Positions 25,876 through 36,178 of a stretch of DNA of 64,000 nucleotides are shown in pieces; positions within the stretch are counted from its first letter, which is position 1, and each line of letters begins with the position of its first letter. This stretch comes from SHZI01 sp964384525 (GTDB taxonomy: Bacteria; Pseudomonadota; Gammaproteobacteria; Steroidobacterales; GCA-2729495), in contig CAYLKO010000002.1 in assembly GCA_964384525.1 (NCBI GenBank), forward strand, positions 38,290 through 102,289. Reading direction: 5' to 3'. Under the pieces are notes generated by a model. The model did no database searches, was not told where the DNA came from, and worked only from the letters and a program-made list of their open reading frames with translations. A program made the position numbers and the translations under genes.

Positions 25876-28800
25876 ATGCCCCTGGATGCCTTCCACACCG
25901 CCGTCAGCAGCTGGTTTCTGGATACGTTTCAGACGGTTACGCCTGTACAGGCAGCCGCGTGGCCGGCCATCCGCGAGGGCCGGCACAGCCTGCTCGCCGC
26001 GCCGACCGGCTCCGGCAAGACACTGGCGGCATTTCTTGCCGCCATCGATGCACTGATTCAGGAAGGCACAGCCAAAGGCAGTCTGCCCGATGAAATCCGG
26101 GTGCTGTATGTCTCGCCGCTGAAGGCGCTGTCGAACGACATCCAGAAGAATCTCGAAGAACCGCTGGCGGGTATCCGTGCCCGGCTGTCGGTGTTCGAAG
26201 ACGTGGAGATCCGCACGGCGGTCCGGACCGGGGATACTCCGGCAGCCGAGCGGGCCCGCATGCGGCGCACGCCGCCGCACATTCTGGTGACCACGCCCGA
26301 GTCGCTGTTCATCCTGCTCACCTCGGCGTCGGGGCGCGACATGTTGGCCACGGTGCGTACGGTGATCGTCGACGAGTTGCACGCCGTCGCCGATTCCAAG
26401 CGCGGCGCCCATCTCGCGCTGTCGCTGGAGCGTCTGTCGGCCCTGTGTGCGGAGGAGCCGCAGCGGATCGGCATTTCCGCCACGCAGAAGCCCATGGCGC
26501 GCATGGCTGACTTTCTCACCGGCAATCGGCCGGCAGGGGAGAGTGCGCGCAGTTGCGCCATCGTGGATGCAGGGTTCAGCCGGCAGCGGGACCTGGCGCT
26601 CGAATTGCCGCCATCCACCCTGTCGCCGGTCATGGCCACCGAGGTCTGGGCGGAGATCTATGACCGTCTGGCCGAACTGGCGCTGCAACATCGCACCACG
26701 CTGATCTTCGTCAACACCCGACGTCTGGCCGAACGGGCCGCCCGGCATCTGGCCGAACGGCTCGGCGAGGACGCGGTGACGGCCCACCACGGCAGTCTGG
26801 CGCGGGCGCACCGGCTGGATGCCGAAGAGCGCCTGAAATCCGGAAAGCTGCGGGTGCTGGTGGCCACTGCTTCACTGGAGCTCGGCATCGACATCGGCGA
26901 CATCGACCTCGTCTGCCAGATCGCGTCACCCCGGAGCATTGCCACCTTGCTGCAGCGCGTGGGCCGATCCGGCCATGGCGTGCAGCGTCTGCCCAAGGGG
27001 CGGCTGTTCCCGATCTCGCGGGATGATCTGGTGGAGTGCGCAGCACTGCTCGATGCCGTGCGTCGAAACGAACTGGACGCCATTCGCCTTGTGGGCCCCG
27101 CGCTCGATGCCCTGGCCCAGCAGCTGGTTGCCGAAGTGGCCATGGCCGAGTGGCAGGTCGACGACCTGCATGCACTGGTCTGTCGTGCCTGGCCTTACCG
27201 CGCGCTCACCCGGGCGTCCTTCGATGCCCTCATTCACACGTTGGCAGATGGCTACAACACCGCGCGAGGCCGGCGGGCAGCGCATCTGCACTACGACGCG
27301 GTCAACCAGCGGCTGCGGGCGCGTGCGGGTGCGCGGCTCACAGCCATCACCAATGGCGGCACCATTCCGGATCAATTCGACTATGACGTCGTGCTCCTGC
27401 CGGACGGTTTCCCGATAGGCAGCCTGAACGAGGACTTTGCCTTCGAGAGTTTGCCGGGTGATATTTTCCAGCTGGGCAATGCCTCGTATCGCATACGCAA
27501 GGTGGAATCGGGCCGGGTGCATGTCGAGGATGCCCACGGGCAGCCACCGAACATTCCGTTCTGGTTCGGCGAGGCGCCGGGTCGGACGGACGAATTGTCG
27601 GCGGCCGTCTCGCGCCTGCGCGCCCGGATGGATCAGTTGCTGGGGGAGGGCGAGGCCGCCGCGCACAACTGGCTCATGGATGAGTTGGGATTGTCGCCCG
27701 CGGCGAGTGCCCAGCTCACGAGCTACCTGGCCGCAGGCCGGGCGGCGCTCGGCGTGCTGCCAACCCGGCAGACCCTGGTCTTCGAGCGCTTCTTCGATGA
27801 AGTGGGGGATACCCATCTCGTCATCCATGCACCGCTCGGCTCGCGCCTGAACCGGGCCTGGGGCCTGGCGCTGCGCAAACGCTTCTGCCGCCAGTTCAAC
27901 TTCGAGCTGCAGGCCGCGGCGCTCGAGGACTGCATCGTCCTGTCGCTGGGACCGACGCACAGCTTTCCGCTCGACGACATCAGCCGTTATCTGCGCGCCG
28001 GGACAGTGCGCGACGTGTTGATCCAGGCCACGCTGCAGGCGCCGATGTTTCCCACGCGCTGGCGCTGGGTGGCCACCACCGCCCTTGCCATTCGACGCTT
28101 CCGCAATGGCGGCAAGGTGCCACCGCAGTTCCAGCGCAGCGACTCCGATGATCTGCTCGCGCTGGTGTTTCCGGATCAGGTGGCCTGTGCCGAGAACCTC
28201 GCCGGCGATCGCCAGGTGCCGGACCATCCACTGGTCCGGCAGACGCTCGACGACTGCCTGCACGAGGTGATGGATATCACCGGCCTGGAAACCCTGCTGG
28301 CCGACCTGGCCGCCGGCCGGGTCGAAATCATCACGCGGGAGCTGACCACGCCATCGCCGCTGGCCCAGGAAGTCGTCAATGCGCGACCCTATGCCTTTCT
28401 GGATGACGCGCCGGCCGAAGAACGCCGCACCCGCGCCATCCGCTCGCGGTACCTGCTCGATCCCGAAGAGGCCGCAACGATCGGTCGCCTGGATGGCGAT
28501 GCGATCCGGCAAGTCCGTGCAGAGGCGTGGCCCGAGGTGCGGACCCCGGATGAGTTGCACGATGCGCTGATGCTGAGCGGCTTCATCGCGGAACACGAGA
28601 TTCTGCCGGCTGATCGTGATGCCTGGCACGCCCTGCTGCAGCCCTTGCTGGCCGACAGTCGCGCCACGGTCGCCTGCGTACCGGGAGGCCAGCCGCTGTG
28701 GGTCAGCGCCGAACGCCTCGCCCAGCTGCAGCAGCTGTGGCCCGCCTTGATGATCACGCCACCGATCACGCCTGCCTATGCAGGCCGACGCAGCGAAGCT

Positions 28801-30279
28801 CCCGATCGGGAGCACTCGTTGCGCGAGCTGATCCGCAGCCGGCTGGAGACCCTGGGCCCCGTGACGGCGGGCATGCTGGCCGCGCCATTGATGCTGCCGG
28901 TGAACGAAGTCGAGACCGCCCTGGCGGCACTCGAGCTCGAAGGCCAGGCGATTCGGGGACACTTCAATCCGGCAACGACCCGGATGCCCTCGGCGCAGGA
29001 ATGGTGTGACCGCCGGCTGCTGGCCCGCATCCATCGCTGCACGCTGAAAACCCTGAGGCAAACCGTGGAAACGGTCAGCCCGGCGGCGTACATGCGCTTT
29101 CTGTTTCGCTGGCATCGGCTGGATCGCGAGCCGGCAAGGCATGCGGTGGCCGATGTTTCAGGTGAGCTCCGCAGGGCCTTGGGGCAGTTGCTCGGCTATC
29201 CCGTGGCCGCAGCCGCCTGGGAAAGCCGTGTGCTGCCGGCCAGGGTGGATGGCTTCGAACCTTCGGCCCTGGATCAGGTGCTGGTGGGTGGTGAGTTCCT
29301 CTGGCTGAGGGCCGGCACCGACGGCGCCGTGGCGGCCTCCGGTCATCCAGGTCGCAGCGGCCCGATCCGCAGCACGCCGCTCCTGTTTGTCGACCGCAGT
29401 CAGTTGGCGCTGTGGCACGGTCTCATGCCCGGCGCCCCGACAGAAACCCACTCGGCAGCCGCCAGCATGATTCTCGCTGCGCTCGACACCCAAGGCGCCT
29501 TGTTCTTCAGCGATCTGCTGATGACGACCGGCCTGACGCGTCGTGCGCTGATTGCCGGGCTGCGCGAGCTGGTCGGTACCGGCCGCGTCACGGGTGATGG
29601 CTACGCTGGCCTGCGCGCCCTGCTGCTGCCGGCCGCGGTCCGCGAACAACGCGGCCCGCTGCGCCACCGCTCCGCGCGCGTGACGCTCGGTGAGCAGCTC
29701 GCGCGAGACCCGCGCCAAACGCATCCGCGGCAGACGGCCCGGCAGGGTGATGACCATCAGGATCCGCCGGGCCGCTGGTCGCTGGTGTTGCCGGCCCGTG
29801 CTGCCGCGGCCGATGGCCGGGATGACGCCACGCGCCGTCGGGCCGCTGTGGACCACATCGCCCGCACGCTGCTGGAGCGCTACGGCGTGGTGTTCCGGAG
29901 CGTGCTGGCGCGTGAAGCCCGCTGCATGCCGCCGTGGCGTGAGCTGGTGCAGGCCTGGCGGCGGCTGGAAGCCCGTGGCGAGATTCGCGGCGGACGCTTT
30001 GTGGCGGGCTTTGGTGGTGAACAGTTTGCGTGGCCCGAGGCCGTTGCCCGCCTGCGCGACATGCGTCATGCCGGCAATCAGGAACAGACCGTCGAGATAT
30101 CGGCGGTTGATCCCCTGAACCTGGCCGGCATCGTCACGCCGGGCGAGAAGATTCCCGCCGTGTCGAGAAACCGGATCCTGTACCGGAACGGAGTTCCGGT
30201 CGGCGTCTGGCTGCGCAACGAATATCGGCCATTGACGAGCAGCGCGCCAGGCAAGGTGGCAGTCACCTCGTCGCGATGA
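25876..30279 (+). CDS. lhr: Lhr-type large DEAD/H helicase
   Basis: This 1467-residue superfamily 2 helicase has Walker A (APTGSGKTLAAFLAA, near residue 36), DELH box (VIVDELHAVADSKRG), motif III (GISATQKP), and the helicase C domain with IFVNTRRLAERAARHL, AHHGSLARAHRL and QRVGRSGHG. The Lhr-core winged-helix and beta domains follow, then the long C-terminal extension typical of full-length bacterial Lhr (about 1400-1600 residues). Lhr is a 3'-5' ssDNA translocase implicated in DNA repair. The stop overlaps the next gene's start by four bases (ATGA), so the two are translationally coupled. Confidence 0.93.
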   Translation: MPLDAFHTAVSSWFLDTFQTVTPVQAAAWPAIREGRHSLLAAPTGSGKTLAAFLAAIDALIQEGTAKGSLPDEIRVLYVSPLKALSNDIQKNLEEPLAGIRARLSVFEDVEIRTAVRTGDTPAAERARMRRTPPHILVTTPESLFILLTSASGRDMLATVRTVIVDELHAVADSKRGAHLALSLERLSALCAEEPQRIGISATQKPMARMADFLTGNRPAGESARSCAIVDAGFSRQRDLALELPPSTLSPVMATEVWAEIYDRLAELALQHRTTLIFVNTRRLAERAARHLAERLGEDAVTAHHGSLARAHRLDAEERLKSGKLRVLVATASLELGIDIGDIDLVCQIASPRSIATLLQRVGRSGHGVQRLPKGRLFPISRDDLVECAALLDAVRRNELDAIRLVGPALDALAQQLVAEVAMAEWQVDDLHALVCRAWPYRALTRASFDALIHTLADGYNTARGRRAAHLHYDAVNQRLRARAGARLTAITNGGTIPDQFDYDVVLLPDGFPIGSLNEDFAFESLPGDIFQLGNASYRIRKVESGRVHVEDAHGQPPNIPFWFGEAPGRTDELSAAVSRLRARMDQLLGEGEAAAHNWLMDELGLSPAASAQLTSYLAAGRAALGVLPTRQTLVFERFFDEVGDTHLVIHAPLGSRLNRAWGLALRKRFCRQFNFELQAAALEDCIVLSLGPTHSFPLDDISRYLRAGTVRDVLIQATLQAPMFPTRWRWVATTALAIRRFRNGGKVPPQFQRSDSDDLLALVFPDQVACAENLAGDRQVPDHPLVRQTLDDCLHEVMDITGLETLLADLAAGRVEIITRELTTPSPLAQEVVNARPYAFLDDAPAEERRTRAIRSRYLLDPEEAATIGRLDGDAIRQVRAEAWPEVRTPDELHDALMLSGFIAEHEILPADRDAWHALLQPLLADSRATVACVPGGQPLWVSAERLAQLQQLWPALMITPPITPAYAGRRSEAPDREHSLRELIRSRLETLGPVTAGMLAAPLMLPVNEVETALAALELEGQAIRGHFNPATTRMPSAQEWCDRRLLARIHRCTLKTLRQTVETVSPAAYMRFLFRWHRLDREPARHAVADVSGELRRALGQLLGYPVAAAAWESRVLPARVDGFEPSALDQVLVGGEFLWLRAGTDGAVAASGHPGRSGPIRSTPLLFVDRSQLALWHGLMPGAPTETHSAAASMILAALDTQGALFFSDLLMTTGLTRRALIAGLRELVGTGRVTGDGYAGLRALLLPAAVREQRGPLRHRSARVTLGEQLARDPRQTHPRQTARQGDDHQDPPGRWSLVLPARAAAADGRDDATRRRAAVDHIARTLLERYGVVFRSVLAREARCMPPWRELVQAWRRLEARGEIRGGRFVAGFGGEQFAWPEAVARLRDMRHAGNQEQTVEISAVDPLNLAGIVTPGEKIPAVSRNRILYRNGVPVGVWLRNEYRPLTSSAPGKVAVTSSR

Positions 30280-31160
30280 CGCACAAGACAGGTCTCATCC
30301 TCGTCACCGGCCTCGCGGTCATGCTCTGCCTGTGCGGCCGGTCATTGGCAGCGACCGGTCTCGCGGACCGGATCCGCTCGCTGGACCCGCCGATCGACGC
30401 CGGCTCGTTCGACATTCCGCTGCGACTCTCGTCCGTGCAGGACGGCAACCGGGTCACCGGTGAGGTGCTTGCAATCGTGTCCTATCCCCTGGCGACGATT
30501 CGCGCCACGCTCGATCGCCCGGCTGCCTGGTGTGCGGTGTTGATTCTGCATCCCAACGTCAAATCCTGTGGCTATGCCCGGGACGGAACGCGGCTGCAGA
30601 TCGAGATGGGCCGCAAGGATGATCCGGCCAACTCCGGCACGCATGCCATGGAGTTTCGTTTTCAACTGGTTGGAAACAGCGCCGCCGGCCTCTCGGTCGT
30701 GCTGCAGGCGGACGGAGGGCCGTTGGGTACCAGCAATTACCGCCTGGAATTTGCAGCAGTAGCTGCCGACGGGGCCCGGTCGTACGTGCGCCTGTCCTAT
30801 GCCTACGAATACGGTGCGGCAGCGCGCCTCGCCACGGCAACCTATCTGCAGACACTGGGTCGGGGCAAGGTCGGTTTCACCATTACCGGAACGGCTGAAA
30901 ACGGTGAACCTGAGTATGTGGATGGTGTACGGGGAATTCTGGAAAGGAACACCATGCGCTATTACCTGGCGATTGACACCTGCCTCGCGTCAGCTCACGA
31001 ACCGGGAACGCCTGCCCGCCAGCAACGCCGCTACGAGGCCTGGCATGACGCCACTCAACGCTATCCGCGGCAGTTGCATGAGCTGTCTCGCGAGGACTAC
31101 CTGCGATCCAAGCAAGCTGAACGACCATTCATCCTGTCGGACTCCACCGACAATTACTGA
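30276..31160 (+). CDS. Exported protein of unknown function
   Basis: This 294-residue protein has an N-terminal signal peptide (VTGLAVMLCLCGRSLAATG). The body contains no recognisable catalytic motif. The mid region (FRFQLVGNSAAGLSVVLQADGGPLGTSNYR) has the alternating pattern of a beta-rich lipid- or sterol-binding-like fold, but I would not assign it. It overlaps the lhr stop by four bases. The BON-domain gene follows 82 bases downstream, perhaps separated by a weak hairpin (GGCAGG/CCTGCC near 31190-31210). Confidence 0.65.
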   Translation: MTHKTGLILVTGLAVMLCLCGRSLAATGLADRIRSLDPPIDAGSFDIPLRLSSVQDGNRVTGEVLAIVSYPLATIRATLDRPAAWCAVLILHPNVKSCGYARDGTRLQIEMGRKDDPANSGTHAMEFRFQLVGNSAAGLSVVLQADGGPLGTSNYRLEFAAVAADGARSYVRLSYAYEYGAAARLATATYLQTLGRGKVGFTITGTAENGEPEYVDGVRGILERNTMRYYLAIDTCLASAHEPGTPARQQRRYEAWHDATQRYPRQLHELSREDYLRSKQAERPFILSDSTDNY

Positions 31161-31242
31161 GGGCTGGCGCCGCTGTCTGCGTTTGCTCCGGCAGGGCACC
31201 ATTCCTGCCAGGTCCAATTGGGCTGTTTTTGAGGAGAACTCC

Positions 31243-31827
31243 ATGCAAACGACATCCACCCATCTGCCTGGACTGCGAGCGGGGGCGGGCATTGCCGTCG
31301 CGGCAGCGACCGTGCTGGCCATTTCCTGTCTCGCCTTGCCCGTCTGGGCCGCCGAGAGTGGCGCCCGCTCAGTGGGCACCACCATGGATGATGCGGCCAT
31401 CACCACCAGCATCAAAACCCGACTGTTCGCCGACAAGGACACCAAGGCACGGCAAATCAACGTGGAGACGTCGCGGGGTGTTGTGCAGTTGAACGGTTTC
31501 GTGGATTCCGCGACGGCAAAGAGCGAGGCTGAACGAATCGCGTCGGGTGTCGATGGCGTCACCAGTGTGGAAAACAAGCTGCAGGTGCGGGCCGCCGACC
31601 ATGCGGCATCCACAGCTGTGGATAATGGCGAGCTGTCAGCCAGGGTGGATTCGGCACTTGCGGCCGACCCACGTACCAGTGCACTCAGTGTCGATGTTGA
31701 ATCCAGAAATGGCGAAGTGCAGCTCAGCGGCTACGTCAAATCCAGCCAGGAAAGGCTGGCTGCTGTCGAGGTTGCCGGCAAAGTCGAGGGTGTGCGCAAG
31801 GTCAAGGACGCGATGGACATTCGTTGA
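31243..31827 (+). CDS. Periplasmic protein with two BON domains (OsmY-like)
   Basis: This 194-residue protein starts at ATG 31243 with GAGGAG a few bases upstream. It has a signal peptide (hydrophobic core about residues 15-35, ending VWAAE). Two BON domains follow: AAITTSIKTRLFADKDTKAR through VTSVENKLQV (about residues 48-115) and ELSARVDSALAADPRT through VRKVKDAMDIR (about 125-194). BON domains bind phospholipid membranes, and OsmY-like proteins respond to osmotic stress. The open frame extends far upstream but overlaps the previous gene in another frame. Confidence 0.9.
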   Translation: MQTTSTHLPGLRAGAGIAVAAATVLAISCLALPVWAAESGARSVGTTMDDAAITTSIKTRLFADKDTKARQINVETSRGVVQLNGFVDSATAKSEAERIASGVDGVTSVENKLQVRAADHAASTAVDNGELSARVDSALAADPRTSALSVDVESRNGEVQLSGYVKSSQERLAAVEVAGKVEGVRKVKDAMDIR

Positions 31828-31888
31828 GTTCGCAGAGTCTGGCCACCAGGCTTGTGGCTCCTCCTTTGCGTTGAGGGTCAACCGGACG

Positions 31889-33328
31889 ATGGCTGCCTGC
31901 ACGCGGTGTCGTCCGGTTGGCCCGATCCCTGTCGCCATGATTCTCGCTTTGGTGGCGGGGAGCTTCCTCGCCAGTTGCGCCACGCTGCCGTCGGTGCGCC
32001 TCTCGCGTCAATTGCCGCTGTCGAGGACACCGGTGACGATCAACATGGTGGGCCCGCATGGACCGATCACCCCTGCTGTGGAAGACCGGGCTTCAGAGGT
32101 CCTGGCGGCCAACAGCGTGGGCACCGTCCTGGATGGGTATCTTGGGCTCAGTCACCAGTTGATCGGCGAACCCCTGATCATCGGCAACCGCGTGGAGCTG
32201 CTGGTCGATGGTCCGGAAACCTACACGTCGATGTTTGCATCGATCCAGGCCGCATCCCGCTCGATCGATATCGAGTCATATATCTTTGATGACGTAGTGC
32301 ACGATGGGGTGAGCCTGTCAGCACTGCTCACCGAGCGAGCCGCAGCGGGCGTCAAGGTTCGGGTGCTCGTTGATGGCGTCGGTTCGATGGGCTCGGGTGC
32401 ATTGCTGGATGAGTTGTCTGCTGGCGGCATTGTCACCTGCGTATTCAATCCGGTAGCGCCGTCGCTCTGGCGGCCGGCACGGCTCAATCACCGCGATCAT
32501 CGCAAGATCCTGGTGGTCGATGGCCGCGATGCCTATGCCGGTGGCATCAACTTCAGTCGCGTCTACCGCTCTGGGTCGGCGGGATTCTCATGGTCAAGGT
32601 CCAAAGGGCAATCGGTGGAGCCTCGCGAGACGGCCCTGGAGCAGGGTTGGCGGGATACGCAGGTCCGGATCGAAGGGCCAGCCGCACGCCGGCTGGCCGA
32701 CCTGTTTGCGCAGACATGGAAGAAGCAGGACTGTGGTGAAGCGGGCGACGCTGCCGACAATGAGGTTGCCAAGGCCGGCGATACCGTGGTTCAGGTCATT
32801 CCGAGTTCGCCTGATTCAGCACAGAACCAGACCTATATTTCCGTGCTCGGTGCGATCGCCTTTGCGAAGACCTCGATTGAAGTCACCATGGCCTACTTCA
32901 TACCGGACAAACAGCTGGAAGACGAGCTCATCGCAGCCGCCCAGCGTGGCGTCAGTGTCAAACTGATCCTGCCCTCATTCAGTGATTTTGCCGGGGTGTT
33001 TTATGCCGGGCGCTATCACTATGCGCGGCTGCTCAAGGGGGGTGTGCAGATTTTCGAGCAGCAGAATGCCTTTCTGCATGCCAAGACCGTGGTGGTGGAC
33101 CATGTGTGGTCCACGGTCGGATCAACCAACTGGGACTGGCGAAGTTTCGTGCTCAATGACGAGATCAGCATCGTCGTCATCGATGAGGCGTTTGCCAACC
33201 GCATGCGGCAACTGTTCGAATCCGATCTCGAGAACTCAACGCGGATCACCCTGGAAGGCTGGCAGAAGCGCTCCTGGCATGAACGCCTTCGGGAACGATT
33301 CTGGGCCACGTTTGAGCGGTTGCTGTAA
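31889..33328 (+). CDS. Phospholipase D/cardiolipin synthase-like lipoprotein
   Basis: This protein of about 479 residues has two HxKxxxxD motifs: HRKILVVDGRDAYAGGIN (HKD1) and HAKTVVVDHVWSTVGSTNWD (HKD2), as in bacterial cardiolipin synthases (ClsB/C). The N-terminus is a signal sequence ending in a lipobox (FLASC, Cys near residue 30), which suggests a lipid-anchored, periplasm-facing protein rather than the usual cytoplasmic-membrane ClsA type. The start is uncertain: ATG at 31889 or 31937. It follows the BON gene by 61 bases. It would transfer phosphatidyl groups, the natural donor being phosphatidylglycerol. Confidence 0.85.
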   Translation: MAACTRCRPVGPIPVAMILALVAGSFLASCATLPSVRLSRQLPLSRTPVTINMVGPHGPITPAVEDRASEVLAANSVGTVLDGYLGLSHQLIGEPLIIGNRVELLVDGPETYTSMFASIQAASRSIDIESYIFDDVVHDGVSLSALLTERAAAGVKVRVLVDGVGSMGSGALLDELSAGGIVTCVFNPVAPSLWRPARLNHRDHRKILVVDGRDAYAGGINFSRVYRSGSAGFSWSRSKGQSVEPRETALEQGWRDTQVRIEGPAARRLADLFAQTWKKQDCGEAGDAADNEVAKAGDTVVQVIPSSPDSAQNQTYISVLGAIAFAKTSIEVTMAYFIPDKQLEDELIAAAQRGVSVKLILPSFSDFAGVFYAGRYHYARLLKGGVQIFEQQNAFLHAKTVVVDHVWSTVGSTNWDWRSFVLNDEISIVVIDEAFANRMRQLFESDLENSTRITLEGWQKRSWHERLRERFWATFERLL

Positions 33329-33340
33329 GCCAGCAGGGCT

Positions 33341-36109
33341 TCAGGGCGAGTCCAGCGACTGATGACAGCTGCCGCCGCCGGTCTGGCAGCCGGCTATCTC
33401 GTTGATCCAGTTGGTGATCAGGCGGGCGCCGCCGGTGTCCGGCAGGCTGGAGCCGAGCGGTGGCATGCCGTGCGCATCCCGGCGCAACATCCGCTGCAGC
33501 AGGATGGAGTGCGACGGATCCCCCGGCGCGATCAGCCGGGCGCCGGCAATGCCCAGATCCCCGGCCTGTGGTGGCGCATTGCAGGTCTGCGTGTTGCTGA
33601 AGCTCCGGGAGTAGCGCAGGTCCATGTCCACGCCGGTGGGCCCACCCGGCTGGTGGCAATACGCGCAGTTGGCGTGCAGATAGGCCCGGGCCACTTCTTC
33701 AACGCTTTGGGCAGTCAGTGGGGTGACCAGCCTCGGCTGGGTTGCCGGATTGCCCACGGAGGCCGGCAGCAACCCGATATGGCTCAAGGTCTCCAGCTGA
33801 TTGGCCCTGCGGTTGGTGGTGGTGTAGAGGTGCTTGCCATTCAACTGGGCCGTTTCCGGACCGAGACTGATGCCGGCCACGTTCGTGTGACACTGCATGC
33901 ATTGGCCTTCACTGGGATAGATCCAGTCCTGCCCGTTGACGAAGCGTGTCTTGCCGCCACGGATGCGGGTGGCAGCGGTTGCCGCCGCATTCCATTCGTA
34001 GGTGTAGCCGGCCCAGCCACCATCCGGGTGGCGCATCAAAAGGCGCGTCTCGACCGGCTGGCCCCTCAGCGCCATGCTCTTGATCAGTACGGAGCCGGGC
34101 GGGAACTGCCAGTCGGCGCCTGGGCCCACCGCAATCGACGCACCATCCGGTACAGCCAGGTAGCGCGTCTTCGTGGCGCCATCCGACCAGAACTGCGCGT
34201 TGACACTGTACGGAATGGCGCCATCGACAGCTCCCATCGGATTGGCTGGGCTGACGCAGCCGGTTGCCGCCAGATCATCCGGCACGACATCCACAAACCC
34301 GCCACCGTTGCCGGCCAGCCGCTGCAAGCGGCCTGAACCGTAATCGGCGAAATAGAGCTCGCCATCCTGACCCAGTGCGAAACTGGAGATCGAGGCACTG
34401 GTGTCGACGATCTCGTCTGCCTCGTATCCACCGGTGCCGTTGTCGCGGAGCGCCCAGATCCTGCCCGAGGAGAAATCACCGAAAACATAGCGGCCCTGCA
34501 ATCCCGGGATGCCGGCGCCACGATAGACGGCGCCACCGGTGATGGAGACATTGCCATCCGTGTGCGGATAGTCGTGCACGGGCCCGATGAATCCCGACGA
34601 TGGGCAGCCGCTCGAGTTGTAGGCGGCTGTGCCCTCGCGACATCGCCAGCCATAGTTGCCGCCGCGGATCACCCGGTCGACTTCCTCGCGGGCGTTCTGC
34701 CCGACGTCGGCTGCCCACAGATCACCGGTGGCTGCATCGATGCTGAAGCGCCATGGGTTGCGAAAGCCCCAGGCAAACAGTTCGGGGCAGGCGGCACTGT
34801 TGGCGGCTGGTCCGCAGCGGGCGTTGGTCGCGTGCGGATTGTCGGCGGGAATCGCATAGCGCGGGTTCGGCCAGCCCGTGTTGTCCCAGACATCGAGGCG
34901 GAGGATCTTGCCCAGCAGGCGGGTCTGGTTCTGTGCGTAATTGTAGGGATCGCCCCCGCTGCCGCCGTCGCCCACCGAGACATACAGGTGGTTGGCAGTG
35001 CTAAATGCCAGATCACCGCCGTTGTGATTGGCATAGGGTTTATCAATGGTGAGCAGAACCTGCTCGCTGACGGCAGCCGGCGCCGCCACCTGATCCAGTA
35101 TCAGCCGCGAGATGACGAGCTGCATCGGGCGGCCGGTGGTGTAGGCCACGAACACTTCGCGTCGCGCGGGGTACAGCGGATGAAAGGCCAATCCCAGCAT
35201 TCCACCCTCGGAGTCCGTATTGACCTTCGCGCTGAAGTCGAGCCAGGTCGTGACCGTGGCCGGCGTTGCGGTATTGAAGACCTTGACCCGGCCGGTTTTT
35301 TCCAGCACGAACCAGCGCTAGCCATCGCCCGGCGCCTTCAGCAGCTTGGTCGGCTCGGTGAAGGCTGGGGCCGCCGGGAAGGGGTCTTCCGGCGTGACCG
35401 TGGCGTCCGCGCCGCTGCTGTTCTGGATCAGTTCGATGTTGCTGAATTGCGCCGTGGCCAGAGCGCCGATCTTGTGGCTGGTTACCGCCAGCCCGGCCCG
35501 GATGGTTGTCGGCATATTCAGCGCGATGCTGTCCCTGAGTGTCCAGACGATGCCATCACTGGAGTGGTAACCGCTGACCACATTTCCGCGGCGACTGATC
35601 TTGATCCATCGAGGCAGGGTGGTGGCCTTGTCTGCGCTGTTCGTCGGGGCGGCGTTGCCATCGGTGGCCGTTCGGTAGTGAAACGAAGCGCCATTGCCGG
35701 CGGGCGTCATCATCATCAGTGCAAAGCGGGAGCCCGGCGCCCGCGATTCGCGCAGCATCACGCCGGCCTTGGCCCATGGGTCCGTATTGCTCAGCGCCGA
35801 GATGCGGGCAATCAGATCGCCGTCACCGGTCAGTGGCTTGTCGACGAAATAAAAGGCATCGGCCTTGCCCCAGATATCGGCGCCTGAGCCACGAACGGTG
35901 GCAGTGGTATTCAGCCAGGAAACCGAGCCGGCGGCGCCCACGGCACCGACGTCAGCGCCCTGCCAGTTGACTGGTGCGGCCGCGCCAGTCCGATCCGGCG
36001 CGAGGCATGTGGGATTGGGAGGCCGGCTGTCGAGGCCGGGTGCAGCAACAGTCTGGAAACTGATGACCAGTGCCAGACAAGACAGTAGCAGTTTGATACG
36101 CCGAACCAT
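33341..36109 (-). pseudogene. Three-domain PQQ sugar dehydrogenase/dihaem cytochrome fusion interrupted by an in-frame TAG
   Basis: One reading frame from ATG 36109 to the stop at 33341 would give about 922 residues, but codon 264 is TAG (35318-35320). Before it: signal peptide, then a DUF1349/ConA-like domain (GADIWGKADAFYFVDKPL) and a linker ending LLKAPGDG. After it, RWFVLEKTGRVKVF continues without shift into a PQQ-type glucose/sorbosone dehydrogenase propeller (ANHNGGDLAF, SVGDGGSGGD, FRNPWRFSID), then a C-terminal cytochrome domain with two c-haem motifs, CMQCH and CAYCH. One base (for example TCG to TAG) explains the break. A true mutation, a sequencing error or readthrough are all possible. 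Confidence 0.8.
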
Positions 36110-36178
36110 GGGGGAATCATAGACGGCGACCCGCTGCACGTGTTGCAGGAATGCGCCCTTATGTCATGCCGCGCCGAC

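Noticed and set aside
26926..29142. 738-residue open frame opposite lhr
   Set aside because: It is an antisense shadow of the helicase, with no recognisable domain.
35318..35320. TAG read as a sense codon through genome-wide amber reassignment
   Set aside because: TAG closes several intact genes here, such as tamB, the LuxR-type regulator, pstA and pstB.
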